The notes under the pieces are model-generated. The model ran no database searches, had not been told where the DNA came from, and was given only the letters and a program-made list of their open reading frames with translations. Shown piece after piece: positions 12,713-23,889 of a DNA stretch of 64,000 nucleotides (its first letter is position 1; every line of letters begins with the position of its first letter). Made by a program: the position numbers and the translations under genes. Where the stretch lies: contig CP141147.1 in assembly GCA_035235625.1 (NCBI GenBank), forward strand, positions 14,621,001 to 14,685,000, read 5' to 3'. The stretch comes from Saururus chinensis. Its lineage: Eukaryota; Streptophyta; Magnoliopsida; Piperales; Saururaceae.

Positions 12713-15525
12713 TATAATGTCCCTAATTTTTTTATATTTTCTTATCATTTTCGGCAAAAAAAAAAATGACACTTCAGAGTATTTGACCTCAATATCTGTA
12801 GAGTCAGGCATGAGATTTAGTCGCAGGTTGCGGGCCTCAATGCGAGCTTTTGGGGCGAGAAACAGAAAGAATATCATAGAAAAGAATGAGAGAAAGAAAA
12901 AAAAGCTTAACGATCCGGCAGGGGTGAGCCCGATTGAGAAGCATCTGGATAGGCTCCCCCTTCCTCTCTCTTTCTACAGTCGGAGGCGGCGCCACCGCCC
13001 AATGGGCTCTGACCAGCCTCTGCCCAGACAACCACAAGTTGGCGATGGTAGGGTCGCCGCCCCTGACCACTTTCTGTCCCCCAGCCATCTCTGCCCTCGT
13101 TAGCCCCTCCCCCTTCTCTTTGTGTTTTTGATCTAGAGACGTCGCTGATCGACGAGCGGCGGCCGGCTGCCGTGGGCTCCGTCCCAACCCAGCAACGGCG
13201 GTGGGCCACCCTTCTCTACCACCCCAATCCTTTCCTTCATTTCTGCTACCCTACTTACCACCCCCCTTCTGTTGAGCACACAGGCTAGCTGCCGGTAGGC
13301 CCCTAGACTACCTTCATCCACAGAAACTTAGCTTGGCGACGGCTGAGCCATTGCCCAAGTCTAGTTTTACCCCTATATTCCGGCAAGATCCTAACGCTCA
13401 GCCTTCTACCACCTTCTGCCAGGTACAAGCCAAGTATTTTTTTTCTCTGTTTTTCTGCTGAACTAGTTGGACTCCTCTATCTCTTTTTGTCCACTGCAAC
13501 TGTAGCCAGGAAAGGGCCGGCCAAAGCTCACTTGACTCTGTCCCAGACCGGCGACGAGGGAAAGTCAACTTTGGCCTAGCCCAGCCGGCCTTTCCCCCAA
13601 CTAGCTCCGCCTCACTATTACGTCTGCCACCCCCTTGGTTCCGTTTTTTGCCCGGTCTGAACCATTGAGCCCATCTTCATGCTTTTTGCCACTAACTGGA
13701 TGGCCTCGGGCCATCCACCTTTGTTTTTGCCTTGGCCATGCAATGGCAAGGGGCCTCCAGTTCTCGATACCTCTTTGCTCTTCCGCCCATCTAGCTATTC
13801 ACCCCCTTTTTGCCCATTTTTTGTCGGATGCCTTTCGGCCAGATTTGGTTTAGTCTACCTTGGCCCGGCAATAGTGGGGCTATCTCCATCAGCTATGGTA
13901 CGGTGATGGCCTGGTGCCCAACCCCAACTTAGATATGCCCCCCTCCTTCATTGAGTGGCCTTTTTGCCGCATGTGCATGTGGTCATGTGTGTATTTCAGG
14001 GTTTAGGCGTTGTCTTTGTGCCGCCTGACCATTCGATGGCTCCACCACCGATTGATTTAGTCACCAAAGCCCTACACCTCTCTCATATACACAAGCTTCT
14101 TCCCATGCCCTCTGCCACTTTTGTGGGCCCTCAACGATGCGAAATCAGCGCCTTTGGGTGATGTTCGTGGCCGATTTTGACATCTTGTGGCTAGCTGAGT
14201 ACTGCTCAGCCTCTAGGCGACCTTTAGTTAGTCCATCTTAATTTCCATTCTCACTTGCCATTTCATTGGTATGACATTTCTCCTGACCGCCCTAGTGTGC
14301 CACTTGCTGATTTTGCCGCTTTGAATATTGTCACCCTCATCTATCTGTGATTATTTATGGCACTTCCTAAACCTTGGGATAACAGCTCTCTCAGTTAGGT
14401 GATGCTTTTGGCCGCCACCGTTGTGTGCTCATCATCAAACTTTATGGATTATAAGGTAGGGGAGCTTTGAACTCGTAATTTCATGATAGCATGCCTTGAA
14501 TGTTTAGCAGTATGCTAGGATCGAATGATTTGATGCTTTGGATAATAAATAACAATCTGATTGTATGATGTGCATGTAAGCATGATTATATAGTATGTTT
14601 AAAAATGCATAAGACATGCATGTGAGCTAAAAGTATGTTTGATGTATGTTAATTATGTGTATGCTAGTTATGGCTATCAAGTATGTTGGTGTGCTATTTA
14701 TGGAATTATGTGTATGTTATACATATGTGTAATGTACATATGTGTGTATGATGACTATATGCATGTATGACGGCTATGTGTATGTGTGTGGGCGGATGTA
14801 TGGGAGATAAATGGTAAGAGGTGATAGAGGATTTGGTATGGATTTGTTGTAAATTGGCAATTGTATGACGGAACACAAAGGATGTAAGTTTTAAGGGAAA
14901 TGATTGGAATGGATTGGTTTGGTTTGGAGCATATGTTAGGGATTTAGTAAGCAAGAGGTCTTAGGCTTGGAGCCTTATGGGGGATTGACAAACAATAAGA
15001 GTGTTGTATAATTGTACAAGCATAATGTACATATTATGAAGTGAAAAATGAGCATAATAAGTGAGGTATAAGTTAGAGGGTGAAAATTGAGGTTGGCTTT
15101 GAGGAACTTAGTTTGATGACGTCTGAGTAAGATATTTTGGCCATAAGGTGGATGGTGGAGACAGTATGAATATGTAAAATTTTGGTGTACAGTGAGTTAT
15201 GTTATGAGTTTGATGAGTTAAGTGGAGTATGTTTCCCCAATGAACTAATGTTTTAGAACGGGCTCACCTTTTATTTGATCAATGAAAAACTGTAAGACTG
15301 AAGACTTTATGCATAATTGTACATGCATAAATTACTTAATTTAAACTTTAATTATAAACAAATTTACTATGATAGCATTGTGAGTTTGAGACCTGAGGGT
15401 TTCGATGGATTAAGTTCCATGTTTGAGCTAGCCGATAAAGAGTCGGTTGAGCATTTTTCATGTCTTGTCATGGTGTTTATCCTACGAGTTGTTATTTGTG
15501 TGCTCTATTTAAGCCCAAACGTTTG

Positions 15526-15725
15526 ATGCTCTGTTGAGAGCGATGTATGTTTTTATTTTGTTTGTGTGTTGTATTAATCTTAGACATTTGATGCTCTTTT
15601 GAGAGTATTGTATGTTTTTGCGCTTAGTTGACATTGTATGATTCTGCCCAAGAGTGACATTGGAAGATTCTAGCCCAAAAGTGACATTGTATGATTCTGC
15701 CCTTAGTTGGCACTGTATGACCCCT
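15526..15725. repeat. Short tandem repeats within the LTR
   Basis: Two units of about 70 bp (each with TTTGATGCTCT and TTGAGAG, then ATGTATGTTTTT or TTGTATGTTTTT) are followed by about four 30-bp units with GTGACATTGTATGATTCTGC variants. Confidence 0.55.
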
Positions 15726-15989
15726 AGAGTGTGGGCGTTTGCACGCTCAAGCAAGTAGTATCATGAAATTGCTCTTACCTGTTTGATTAGGTGCCCCATG
15801 AGCATAGGTGTGACTTGCCTTCAAAAAAGTCCATGATGTCTAGTCACTCATCAGATGTTAAGGTGATGCCCCAATAACATTCCTTTCTATTTCGATGTTG
15901 AAGCTTATTAATTGTAAGGAGCTTCAGTGGTTAATAGTATGTGTACAACTGTATGATTGAGTATGTATGTTTTTAGTAAGTTTGTAAGA

Positions 15990-16235
15990 TTTTGAGCAAG
16001 GCTGTAAGTGTAAGATTCTAACTAAGACTGTAAGAGTATGTTCTGAGGAAGACTATAAGAGTATGCTTCTAAGTAAGATTTTAAGTGTATGTTTCTAAGC
16101 AAGACTATAAGAGTATGTTTTTGAGCAAGACTGTAAAAGTATGTTTCTGAGGAAGACTATTAGAATAAAAATTTGAGCAAGATAGTACAAGTAAGACTGT
16201 AAGAATGTTTTAAGTAAGATTGTAAGTGTAGTGAT
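15990..16235. repeat. Tandem array of about 33-bp units
   Basis: Roughly seven degenerate units of the type GAGCAAGACTGTAAGAGTAT plus GTTTCT. They are purine-rich on the plus strand and lie near the 3' end of the solo LTR. Confidence 0.6.
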
Positions 16236-16960
16236 TGTATAAGTAAGGTGTAACTAACTGTAAGAGTAAGTGTAAGAGAGGTAAGATGATATATGTTTAA
16301 ATATGATTATCATATTATGCGACTCTGTTGTGATTTGTATGCTTTAATGCTTCATGGTTGAGTGCATGAATGTATCTATATATAGAATTATAGAGTTTAT
16401 TGTTTAGATTTTCCCTACCAATTATGAAAATCCTCATTTTCTCTATTTTTTAGTCATGATGTTGAGAGGCTTTTGCAGGTTTGTGATGGAGAGATCCTGG
16501 AGATGGATGTTTATTTCCATGGGTGGATTGAATTCCATTGGCTCAGGTATACCTTTGACTCATTGTGAGTCTTTATTATTTATGTCACGATCTGATGTAT
16601 TGGGTGAGATGAAAATTAAGGTATTTATATTTTTCTGGACTTGTAAATTGAATTAGAATGTGGACTATTTATGGGATGTACTCATGGACGCTTAAGAGAG
16701 ATTTGTTTATAAAGTCCATGATCATGGTAATTTCTTTCGTACGTTTGTTTTTTAGTAGTACCTGAGGTCTAGTCATACAATGTTTGATTAAGAATAAAAT
16801 TTTGCATTGGAGAAATTGATGTGTGATGTTTTAAATTATAAAGTTGTTTTCACGTGTTTCGTATTTCATTATTTTTCCTTATTTACAGACGTTATGTTAC
16901 AAAAAAATTTTCATGAATTTTTAAGAAAATATGTTAAAAAATATCAGGCGTTACAATTTC

Positions 16961-18567
16961 GATGTCATTGGGATGCACTTTCGATATTGCTTTTTGGATA
17001 TAGTTTCGATTAGTCATTTCGAATATAGTTTCAATCATGTTTCAGATATCTTGCCTATAAACTTGTGTAATTTATTTGGACCATGTTTTGAATTATGTTT
17101 TTTCTTGTACATGCAAGATATCCTGAATTGTAGGTGTTGCCTGAACAAACTTGAGTTGATGACTATAGCGTTGCAGAAAGATATGATCAACATGGCTAAG
17201 GGGACCTCCTTTGGGCTTTATTTGGTACACCTAAGACCATCCTTTGCCACCAGCTGGTGGGGACAATAATGATGTGCCATTGTGGTGACATAACTTTTAG
17301 ATTGGGTGGCCAAGAGGTCACCTTCGACTGCTGGACGTGACCCTCATCTTGGGTCTACTGTTGGGAGCCTCCATCGCGTCCACATCTTTGAAGGATGAGA
17401 GTGAGCATTCCGATCCAATGGAGATGATATTCGGCCAGTCTGGCTTGAGGGTGGTAGATGCCATGATTTTGGCAAAGCTGAGTGACAGAGTTGTGGAGGA
17501 CAAGGATATGCTAAAGTTGGTCATCCTCTATGTGTTAGGGGCCAACACCTCCTAGACCATAGACTTGAAATATTGGGTATTGGTAAATGATGTTGACTAC
17601 TTCTCCACACAGTCATGGGGGAAGGTCATCTACCAGTCAATGAGGACATGTATAGCCAAGGAAGCCTATGCAATAAAGAAGCCCGAGCCCAACATGTACA
17701 GATCGTCTACCCTGCATGAATTTTAGGGTGAATTTCGATGATATTTCAATGATGATTTCAAATGTATTCCGGGGCTATTTTAGGTCTTACATTTTGGTGG
17801 AAATATAACTTTCAACTATTTTGTACATTTAGGTGACTTGTTTCTAGCCTCATTTCTATGGCCTTGTTTTCTAACCCCAATGAATTTGATTTTGTAGTTC
17901 TGGTTCTTGGAAACCAAGGGCCTGAGAAGATGGTGTTGAGTGTTCGGTGATGGCCCTGCATCGGGTAGCGGCAGATTCGAGATGCACCTAAGTAGGAGAG
18001 AGCACTCTAGTTGGTCAAATATGTCGTTATCAACATTGTGCAAGTTTTAGACAACAAGGCCAATAGGATTGAGGTTGCACATGCCATTCCTCTATCCACT
18101 TTAGTAGAAGCAGCGACCGCCAATAATGACAATGAGGCAGCCATTATGGATGAGGATGTTGTGGCAATGGAGAACGATAGGGAGGTAGGGCCTAGTGAAG
18201 TACTAGGTGAAGCCGCGCCTCTTGCAGATAACGAAGGTGAGCACACAAGCCCACCTATGCAACCGTCACCTCCACCACGTGTTGCAAATGTGCCTCTACC
18301 TCTGCACCCTGGATAGGGAGGTATCACAGGCTTCCCACCCTCCATCAAACCCCTGTCTGCTATGAGAGCATGGATCTCATCTAGGACAGAGAGGGAGTTG
18401 TCATCATTGCTACCTCCATTTTCCAACTTGCCAATGCGAGATTTGACCTTGAAGTTGCACTGGGATCGGCTCACATTTTTGTTTGAAATGTGGTGCTGCA
18501 TGTGGTCCTATTGCAAAAAGATAGCCATAGATGACAAATAGCTGCAACGAGACAACCGGTGGCTATT
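16961..18567 (+). pseudogene. Transposon-encoded Ulp1-type gene, N-terminal half (DUF1985-like)
   Basis: Degraded coding sequence. Translations in the region include LVILYVLGANTS (17515-17553), followed in the same stretch by KYWVLVNDVDYFSTQSWGKV and YQSM (about 17570-17640). This resembles the DUF1985 part of plant Ulp1-domain transposon proteins, where a leucine-rich stretch is followed by 'LVDDLDxFNSYPWG'-like sequence. A block near 17305-17350 (FRLGGQEVTFDCW) would be the preceding segment. The 18011-18316 stretch encodes an acidic, Pro-rich linker. Several stops and frame changes make it non-functional. The C-terminal protease part follows the inserted LTR, at 22740-23156. Plant elements of this kind are usually Mutator-like; no transposase is visible here. 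Confidence 0.5.
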
Positions 18568-21086
18568 TGTAATATCCCTAATCGTAGGTAATTTTTTTTA
18601 CTTCTATGTTCTTGTTTCATTGCTTGGTTGGTTGAAATCGTATGATTAGCATGAGTTTGATAACCAAATAGGGTATAAGGGGTCCGCCTTTGGTGTTAAG
18701 GGGGCCACTTGGGAATTAGGGGGTCCAGCTTTAGTAAGGGGGGACCATTTTGTCAATTAGGGGGTTCGGCCCTCTAGGAATGGAACTTGAGAGAGAGAGA
18801 GTCCAAAGGAACTAGGAGTAGGCTGAGGGTATTGTAGTTGGGGCGGCTCCTAGATAATAGGGGGTGGCTCCTAGAAAATAAGGGGGGCTTGGCAAAGATA
18901 CTAGAGGGCGGGTCCTAGAAAATAGGGAGGAGTAAGGACTCTAGGGGGGATGCACCAGCCCTTTAGTTCGGCCCTCTTGATTGGTTTGATCCCCTAGAAA
19001 ATAGGAGGTTGGTTATAAGAAGGCTTGGGGGGGTGCGGAGGCACAATTTTCGATCTGGCCTCTTCTTTCCTCTCCTTCTCCCATAAAAAAAATACCTCTG
19101 GCCATTAGCTTGAGGAGGGGGAAACTTTAGCACCTTCGAACTCAGCTTAGAAGCAGAGGCATAGGAGTGAAGGAGCAAGGTTTTGGAGGCGGTCTGGTAG
19201 AGCTAGGATGTAGTTTTTTACACTCATAATCATGTTGATTTTGATGATATATTTCATCCCTAATTTGTTCCCTTATCATGCTGGATTTGATTATATATTT
19301 CAGCCTTGATTCGATCTCTTATCTTGCTGATTTTAATTACAAGTTTCAGCCCTAATTCGTGTCATTATCTTGCTGATTTTGATTATAAGTTTCAACCCTA
19401 ATTTGTGTCATTACCTTGATGATTTTGATTATAAGTTTAAGCCCTAATTTGTGCCATTATCTTGCTGATTTTGATTAATTTATTTCAGCCCCACTTCGAT
19501 TCATTAGCATGCTGATTAGGTTAATTTATTTTATCCCCAATTCGATTTATTAGCATGTTGATTAGATTAATTTAGTTTAGCCCCAATTTGTTTCAGCCCC
19601 AATTTGATTTATTGTCTTGCTAATTATATCAATTTGTTTCAGCCCCAATTCGATCCATTGACATGTTGTTTTTGTTAGTTTATTTCTGCCTCAATTCGAT
19701 TCATTATCTTGCTAATTAGGATAATTTATCTCAGCCGCAATTTGATTCATTGTCTTGCTGATTAGGTTAATTTATCTCGGCCCCAACTCAATTCATTGTC
19801 TAGTTGATTAGGTTATTTTATTTTAGCCCCAATTCGATTCATTGTCTTGCTGATTAGGTTAATTTATTTCAACCCTACTTTGTCATGTTATCATGTTGAT
19901 TAGGTTCATGTGTCTCAGCCCTAAATCATCATGTTATCATGTTGATTATGTCAATCGGTTTCATGTGTTTTATGTTGAGATTAATCCCTGCCTTCATTAG
20001 TCTTATTCTTTCAGTTTTACCCATAGTCTTGTTGCAACCATATGTTGTCATATGCTATCAGTAATCTTTAAACCGGGTTACATCTTTCTATACTTTGTTG
20101 TGACTAGTCTATAATGCTACAACTGTGAGGTTTATTAGGCCTATACTTGCTGATCCATATGAGTCCATGTAAGAATAGTATTATATAGCTAGATTGTATC
20201 ATATGTTTGAGTCAGAGTTTAAGTAAGCTCACCGTAATACCCATGGTGGCACTTCAGGCCCATGTGGCCTCCGCACTTTCGGAGCTTTGGTCCCCAGCCC
20301 TTTGAGCACCTCACGCGTATCTAGGTTTTTGAGCATCATGGAAGGCTCATTTACCTCTGACCAGCATGTCCATGAGCACAGTTGGTACTTATATCTCTAG
20401 GCTCATGGCTGATCCAAATAGATCTCTAGACATGTTAAGATTTACTGTTAGCATACAGATTACTCCTTTGAGTAGGAGTTTGTATTCAGGTAACAATAAG
20501 TAAATTGTTTCATGAGCAGAGTCTACTTTCAATTGGGTTGCTCTTGTCCTTTATTTGTTAGAGGTCATACCCTATGAGTTATGTTTCAAATCAACATTTA
20601 GTGTCTTATGCAGTGGTGTACTTGTGTCATCATTTAACTAGTGTCTTGCAGCTTGTTATCTAAATGATCCATTTTATTTTTATATCCATCTACATGACAT
20701 GACTATAAGTGGTTTTTCTTGCTTCTTATTGAGTATTAGTGGAAATACTCACGCATCTCTGCAATGCAAGTTCAGTTCCAGACTTGAGTAGAAAGTTTCC
20801 ATTAGCAGGCGCTACATAGTGTTAGTAAGGTAGACTTCTGAAGTGATTAGGACTATAGGTTTTATTTTCATGCTGATTTGTAGTAAGGCACTGTGTTGTC
20901 TAATAGATTAGTTTATGTTATTTCATTATGTTATTTCACTTGTACATGGCTGTGATTTTGGATTATGATTATCATATTTCATTAGGTGATTTATTTATAA
21001 TATTATGTGATGTTGGCAGAGTATGATAACACCCTGAGTTTTGTATTGTATATTTGTTTATGTGGATGAGAACCTGGGGTGTTACA
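18568..21086 (+). mobile_element. Solo LTR, 2.5 kb, with perfect target duplication
   Basis: It starts TGTAATATCCCTAATCGTAG at 18568 and ends GGGGTGTTACA at 21086. The five flanking bases CTATT occur both at 18563-18567 and at 21087-21091. The interior holds a 46-bp tandem array (19229-19950), and no coding domain, polypurine tract or second LTR. It split the Ulp1-bearing transposon. The intact termini and target duplication suggest it is younger than its host element. Confidence 0.8.
19229..19950. repeat. 46-bp tandem array, about 16 units, within the solo LTR
   Basis: Successive units, at about 19231, 19278, 19324, 19370, 19416, 19462, 19510, 19554 and onward to 19938, share CTTGCTGATT, then a T-rich bridge, then TTTCAGCCCTAATTCG or variants, then ATTCATT. 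Spacing is 44-48 bp throughout. Early units have TTTTGATTATAAG where later ones have AGGTTAATTTAT, so the array appears to be made of at least two subtypes. Confidence 0.8.
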
Positions 21087-21091
21087 CTATT

Positions 21092-23156
21092 AGAGGATAA
21101 CAGGGCAATGGGAAAGTAACTATAGGAAACGCAAGGCACCATGATGTGGGACATCGTGCATGCCTGGATGATAGCTGAAATGGTGGGATTATGGGTAGGG
21201 GAACTTGTCGGAGCCACAATAAGAAGTTCGGGACTGACTGCCTACTCGAAAGTGATGCGGACAAAGACGGCATTGAAGCTCCCCAAGTAGCCTTCAGCTC
21301 ATGGCGGGGCTAAGGGGAGGGCTACAAATGACATTCCCAACCTCCATCCAAACTTTGACGAGGACAAGGCCCCGGTCTATTCCCCCATAGACCCAACCAT
21401 AGATGCGGCGGAGGGAGAAACAGGGGATTCCATGTTGAAGAAGAATGTTAGACTCTTCTCCCGGCCCAATGCTACATATGGCTGCATGTCCTTCAAAGGC
21501 CCTGCCAGATGCAGCCGCGAGTCCCACCGCTAACATAGCCACCGAGAAAGGAGGGACGGATATGGATGATCCAACTGGGTTTGTCCATTATGTCATACAA
21601 GTGTTGCCTACCGTGGCATGTATGACAGCGCCCTATTTATGTTCTTGTTATAGATTTAATGGAAGTGAAGGTAAGTACTTTTAAATTGTCAATTGCAGAA
21701 CTTCAAGGTGATTGATTTCATGCTGACCGTGGTACTTTTTTGTGGATACAAAATTGCAATGATTGGCCCGTGAAGGGCAAGCCACTCATGCCCGCCACAC
21801 TAACCATGAGAAATGAACTGAAAGAGTTCACGTTGGATCTTATTTGGAAGATCCACCACAATTAAAGATCTCGATATGGCTGAGTATGTGCCCATAACGG
21901 TGGACAACATTCAGGGGCTTAGGGGTACGTGAGAGCCGGAGAAACGTATAATGCGAGGTGGCTTTCAAATTTCCTTAGAGACAGGATTATTGCACTTCTA
22001 TAAGTGCATGTCTTGAACTATGGCAAGGACGACGTAGGTTAGTCTTATGTGTACTTCTTCGACACCCATTCTGCGATGAGTTATCATGCTTGTTTGTTCT
22101 GAGTAGATATAGTATTTTGGATTATTGAATGTGCGTCTATTACATATAATTTTGGTGCACATTTTAAGTGTGTTATAAATGTTAGGTGTGAATTTTTGGT
22201 GATTCATTATTTTATCAGTGATGTGTTTTCGATGCTTGGCTAGTGATGTCATTTTGTCCGGGAGGTGGTTATATGCATGAGTCTTACTTTGTAGGTTGAA
22301 ATATTGTGTTCATTCCATCCTCTTGAACATATTGTTTCCTTGAACATATTGTCTTTGAAGCATGATAGGTTATCCATGGTTTTCACTGTCGATGTCATTA
22401 TGTCCATGTTTCATGGAACACCTTCACTATTTCGGCACCCAATGTCCATATAATTTTCAGTCACCCACCGGGTTTGATTGATTGATTTTCCAGTGGAACT
22501 TTTCTATGATGGATGGATTTATACATGAATTTTTCCTATTTTGTTTGCATGGTATTGTTCCAAGTATGTACCCCAATTTCGGGGACACATTTTGGCAGGT
22601 TTCGGTAATAATTTCGGAGCGCAAACACATTTTTCGTGTCTATTCTGTAGTATATTTCAAATACAGGGGGTTTGTTGAAATGTTTCAAATTTAACCCTTG
22701 AATGTAAGTAATGTGTGATGGTTTTTACTATTATAGGTCTTTGCGGCGAATGATGCGCGGGGCATGCTTGCCGGTTGGAATCAATCAATCCTTAAACAGT
22801 GTCCACAGGACGTCAACACCTAAGATCTAGTAAATTGTAAGTGTATGGTCATGTCATTACTCACCAACACACATTGGAAAATTATGGTGTTTCACTTTCG
22901 CTCCCAAACTGTTCATTGTTATGACTCCTTTCATAGGACTCGGCAACACGATGGTTGGGTCGGCAACTGCCTACGGGCATGGCATAATGTCCTCCTCCTT
23001 AATGACCGTGATGTGGGTGCCGCCTGGGTAGATGGTTGGAAGATTGTAGATGGAGATGTGCTACAAATGCATGATATGTTTGATTATTGTGGGGTGCATT
23101 CTTGCTACTACATGTACCACACTGCAATGCGAGAGGAGTTTAAGTTATTATCTTGA
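21092..23156 (+). pseudogene. Transposon-encoded Ulp1-type cysteine protease, C-terminal half
   Basis: The open stretch 22845-23156 encodes a Ulp1/C48-like catalytic region. NTHWKIMVFHF supplies the histidine, VHCYDSFH the aspartate, and LQMHDMFDYCGVHSCYYMYH supplies the upstream Gln and the nucleophile Cys in a D-x-CGVHSC context (CGV matches the family's DCGV/F motif). These proteases normally cleave SUMO or related conjugates in the nucleus; transposon copies have no proven role. Upstream, 21092-22740 is poorly conserved, with fragments of linker. It is the continuation of 16961-18567 after removal of the LTR by eye. It is probably a dead Mutator-like (Kaonashi-type) gene; a Helitron or other carrier cannot be excluded. 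Confidence 0.6.
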
Positions 23157-23889
23157 TAGAGTTTTGTATTTGGCTATTCTTGTTTTGTAAATCATTCTAG
23201 GACTTTTTATCATCACAATTAAGGTTGAGTTTATATTGTTCCTAAAAAAAGAAAGAAAAAAAGTGAAGATAATCTGAATGTCAAATTTGTGAATAGCTAA
23301 AAATTAAAGTCATCTCTATTGAGTAGACTAGGCCTTGGCGTGCCTCACTAAGCATATTCAATTCCAAGGTAGAGTTGACTAATTCATGACACACATAGTC
23401 TATTTGGTTCAAGCAATTAAGCCTGAAGGGTGTTTCAATAGTGCCCTAACCCAACTAGATTAGGAGTCACTAGCCTAACACTTGTTACATAAATCTCATA
23501 GAAAGCTTAAAAAGGCTAAGCATTGCATATGTCATATGATGTGGGCAGTATAGCACATTATGCATTTATATCCTAAATGTGTTTGTTAGGCCATCTTTGG
23601 TGTTTACTTTTCAATGAAGTTTTTGAATGGCTCCCCTCATAATTAAGCTAACTATTCCTATCTTCGGTTTTATGTGAACATAATAAGAGTCCTAGTTGGT
23701 TAAAGCAAGATTTCTTCATTGTCCCCCCTCATAATTAAGCTAACTCTTCCTAAAATTAAAATATCTTGACTTTAACCATTGGATGATGGCACGCTCCTTG
23801 ATAACTGCACCCTAATTTATTGCGAAACAACTCCCCTTTTTTAACTATTGGACGCTAACACGTTGCCTAATAATCTATACCCAAATTTA
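23157..23889. other. Spacer with a short direct repeat
   Basis: No gene seen. CCCCTCATAATTAAGCTAAC occurs at about 23634 and again at about 23726. The transposon terminal sequences expected for the Ulp1 element were not identified here. Confidence 0.35.

Larger units (their letters stand above)
12713..16955 (+). mobile_element. Solo LTR, 4.2 kb, with target site duplication
   Basis: The left end TATAATGTCCCTAATTTTTT parallels the start of the minus-strand LTR at 5199; the right end is CAGGCGTTACA. The 5 bases before (ATTTC, 12708-12712) are repeated exactly after it (16956-16960), as expected for an LTR element insertion. A GC-rich promoter-like zone runs from about 12900 to 14150. Tandem repeats lie at 15526-15725 and 15990-16235. 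No polypurine tract, primer-binding site or coding domain is evident, so this is best read as a solo LTR. It interrupts the DNA transposon continued at 16961. Confidence 0.7.

Noticed and set aside
12600-13103. 167-codon open stretch on the plus strand
   Set aside because: It crosses the left boundary of the solo LTR into its GC-rich zone, has Lys/Arg and Ser-Arg low-complexity runs, and shows no family motif; accidental.
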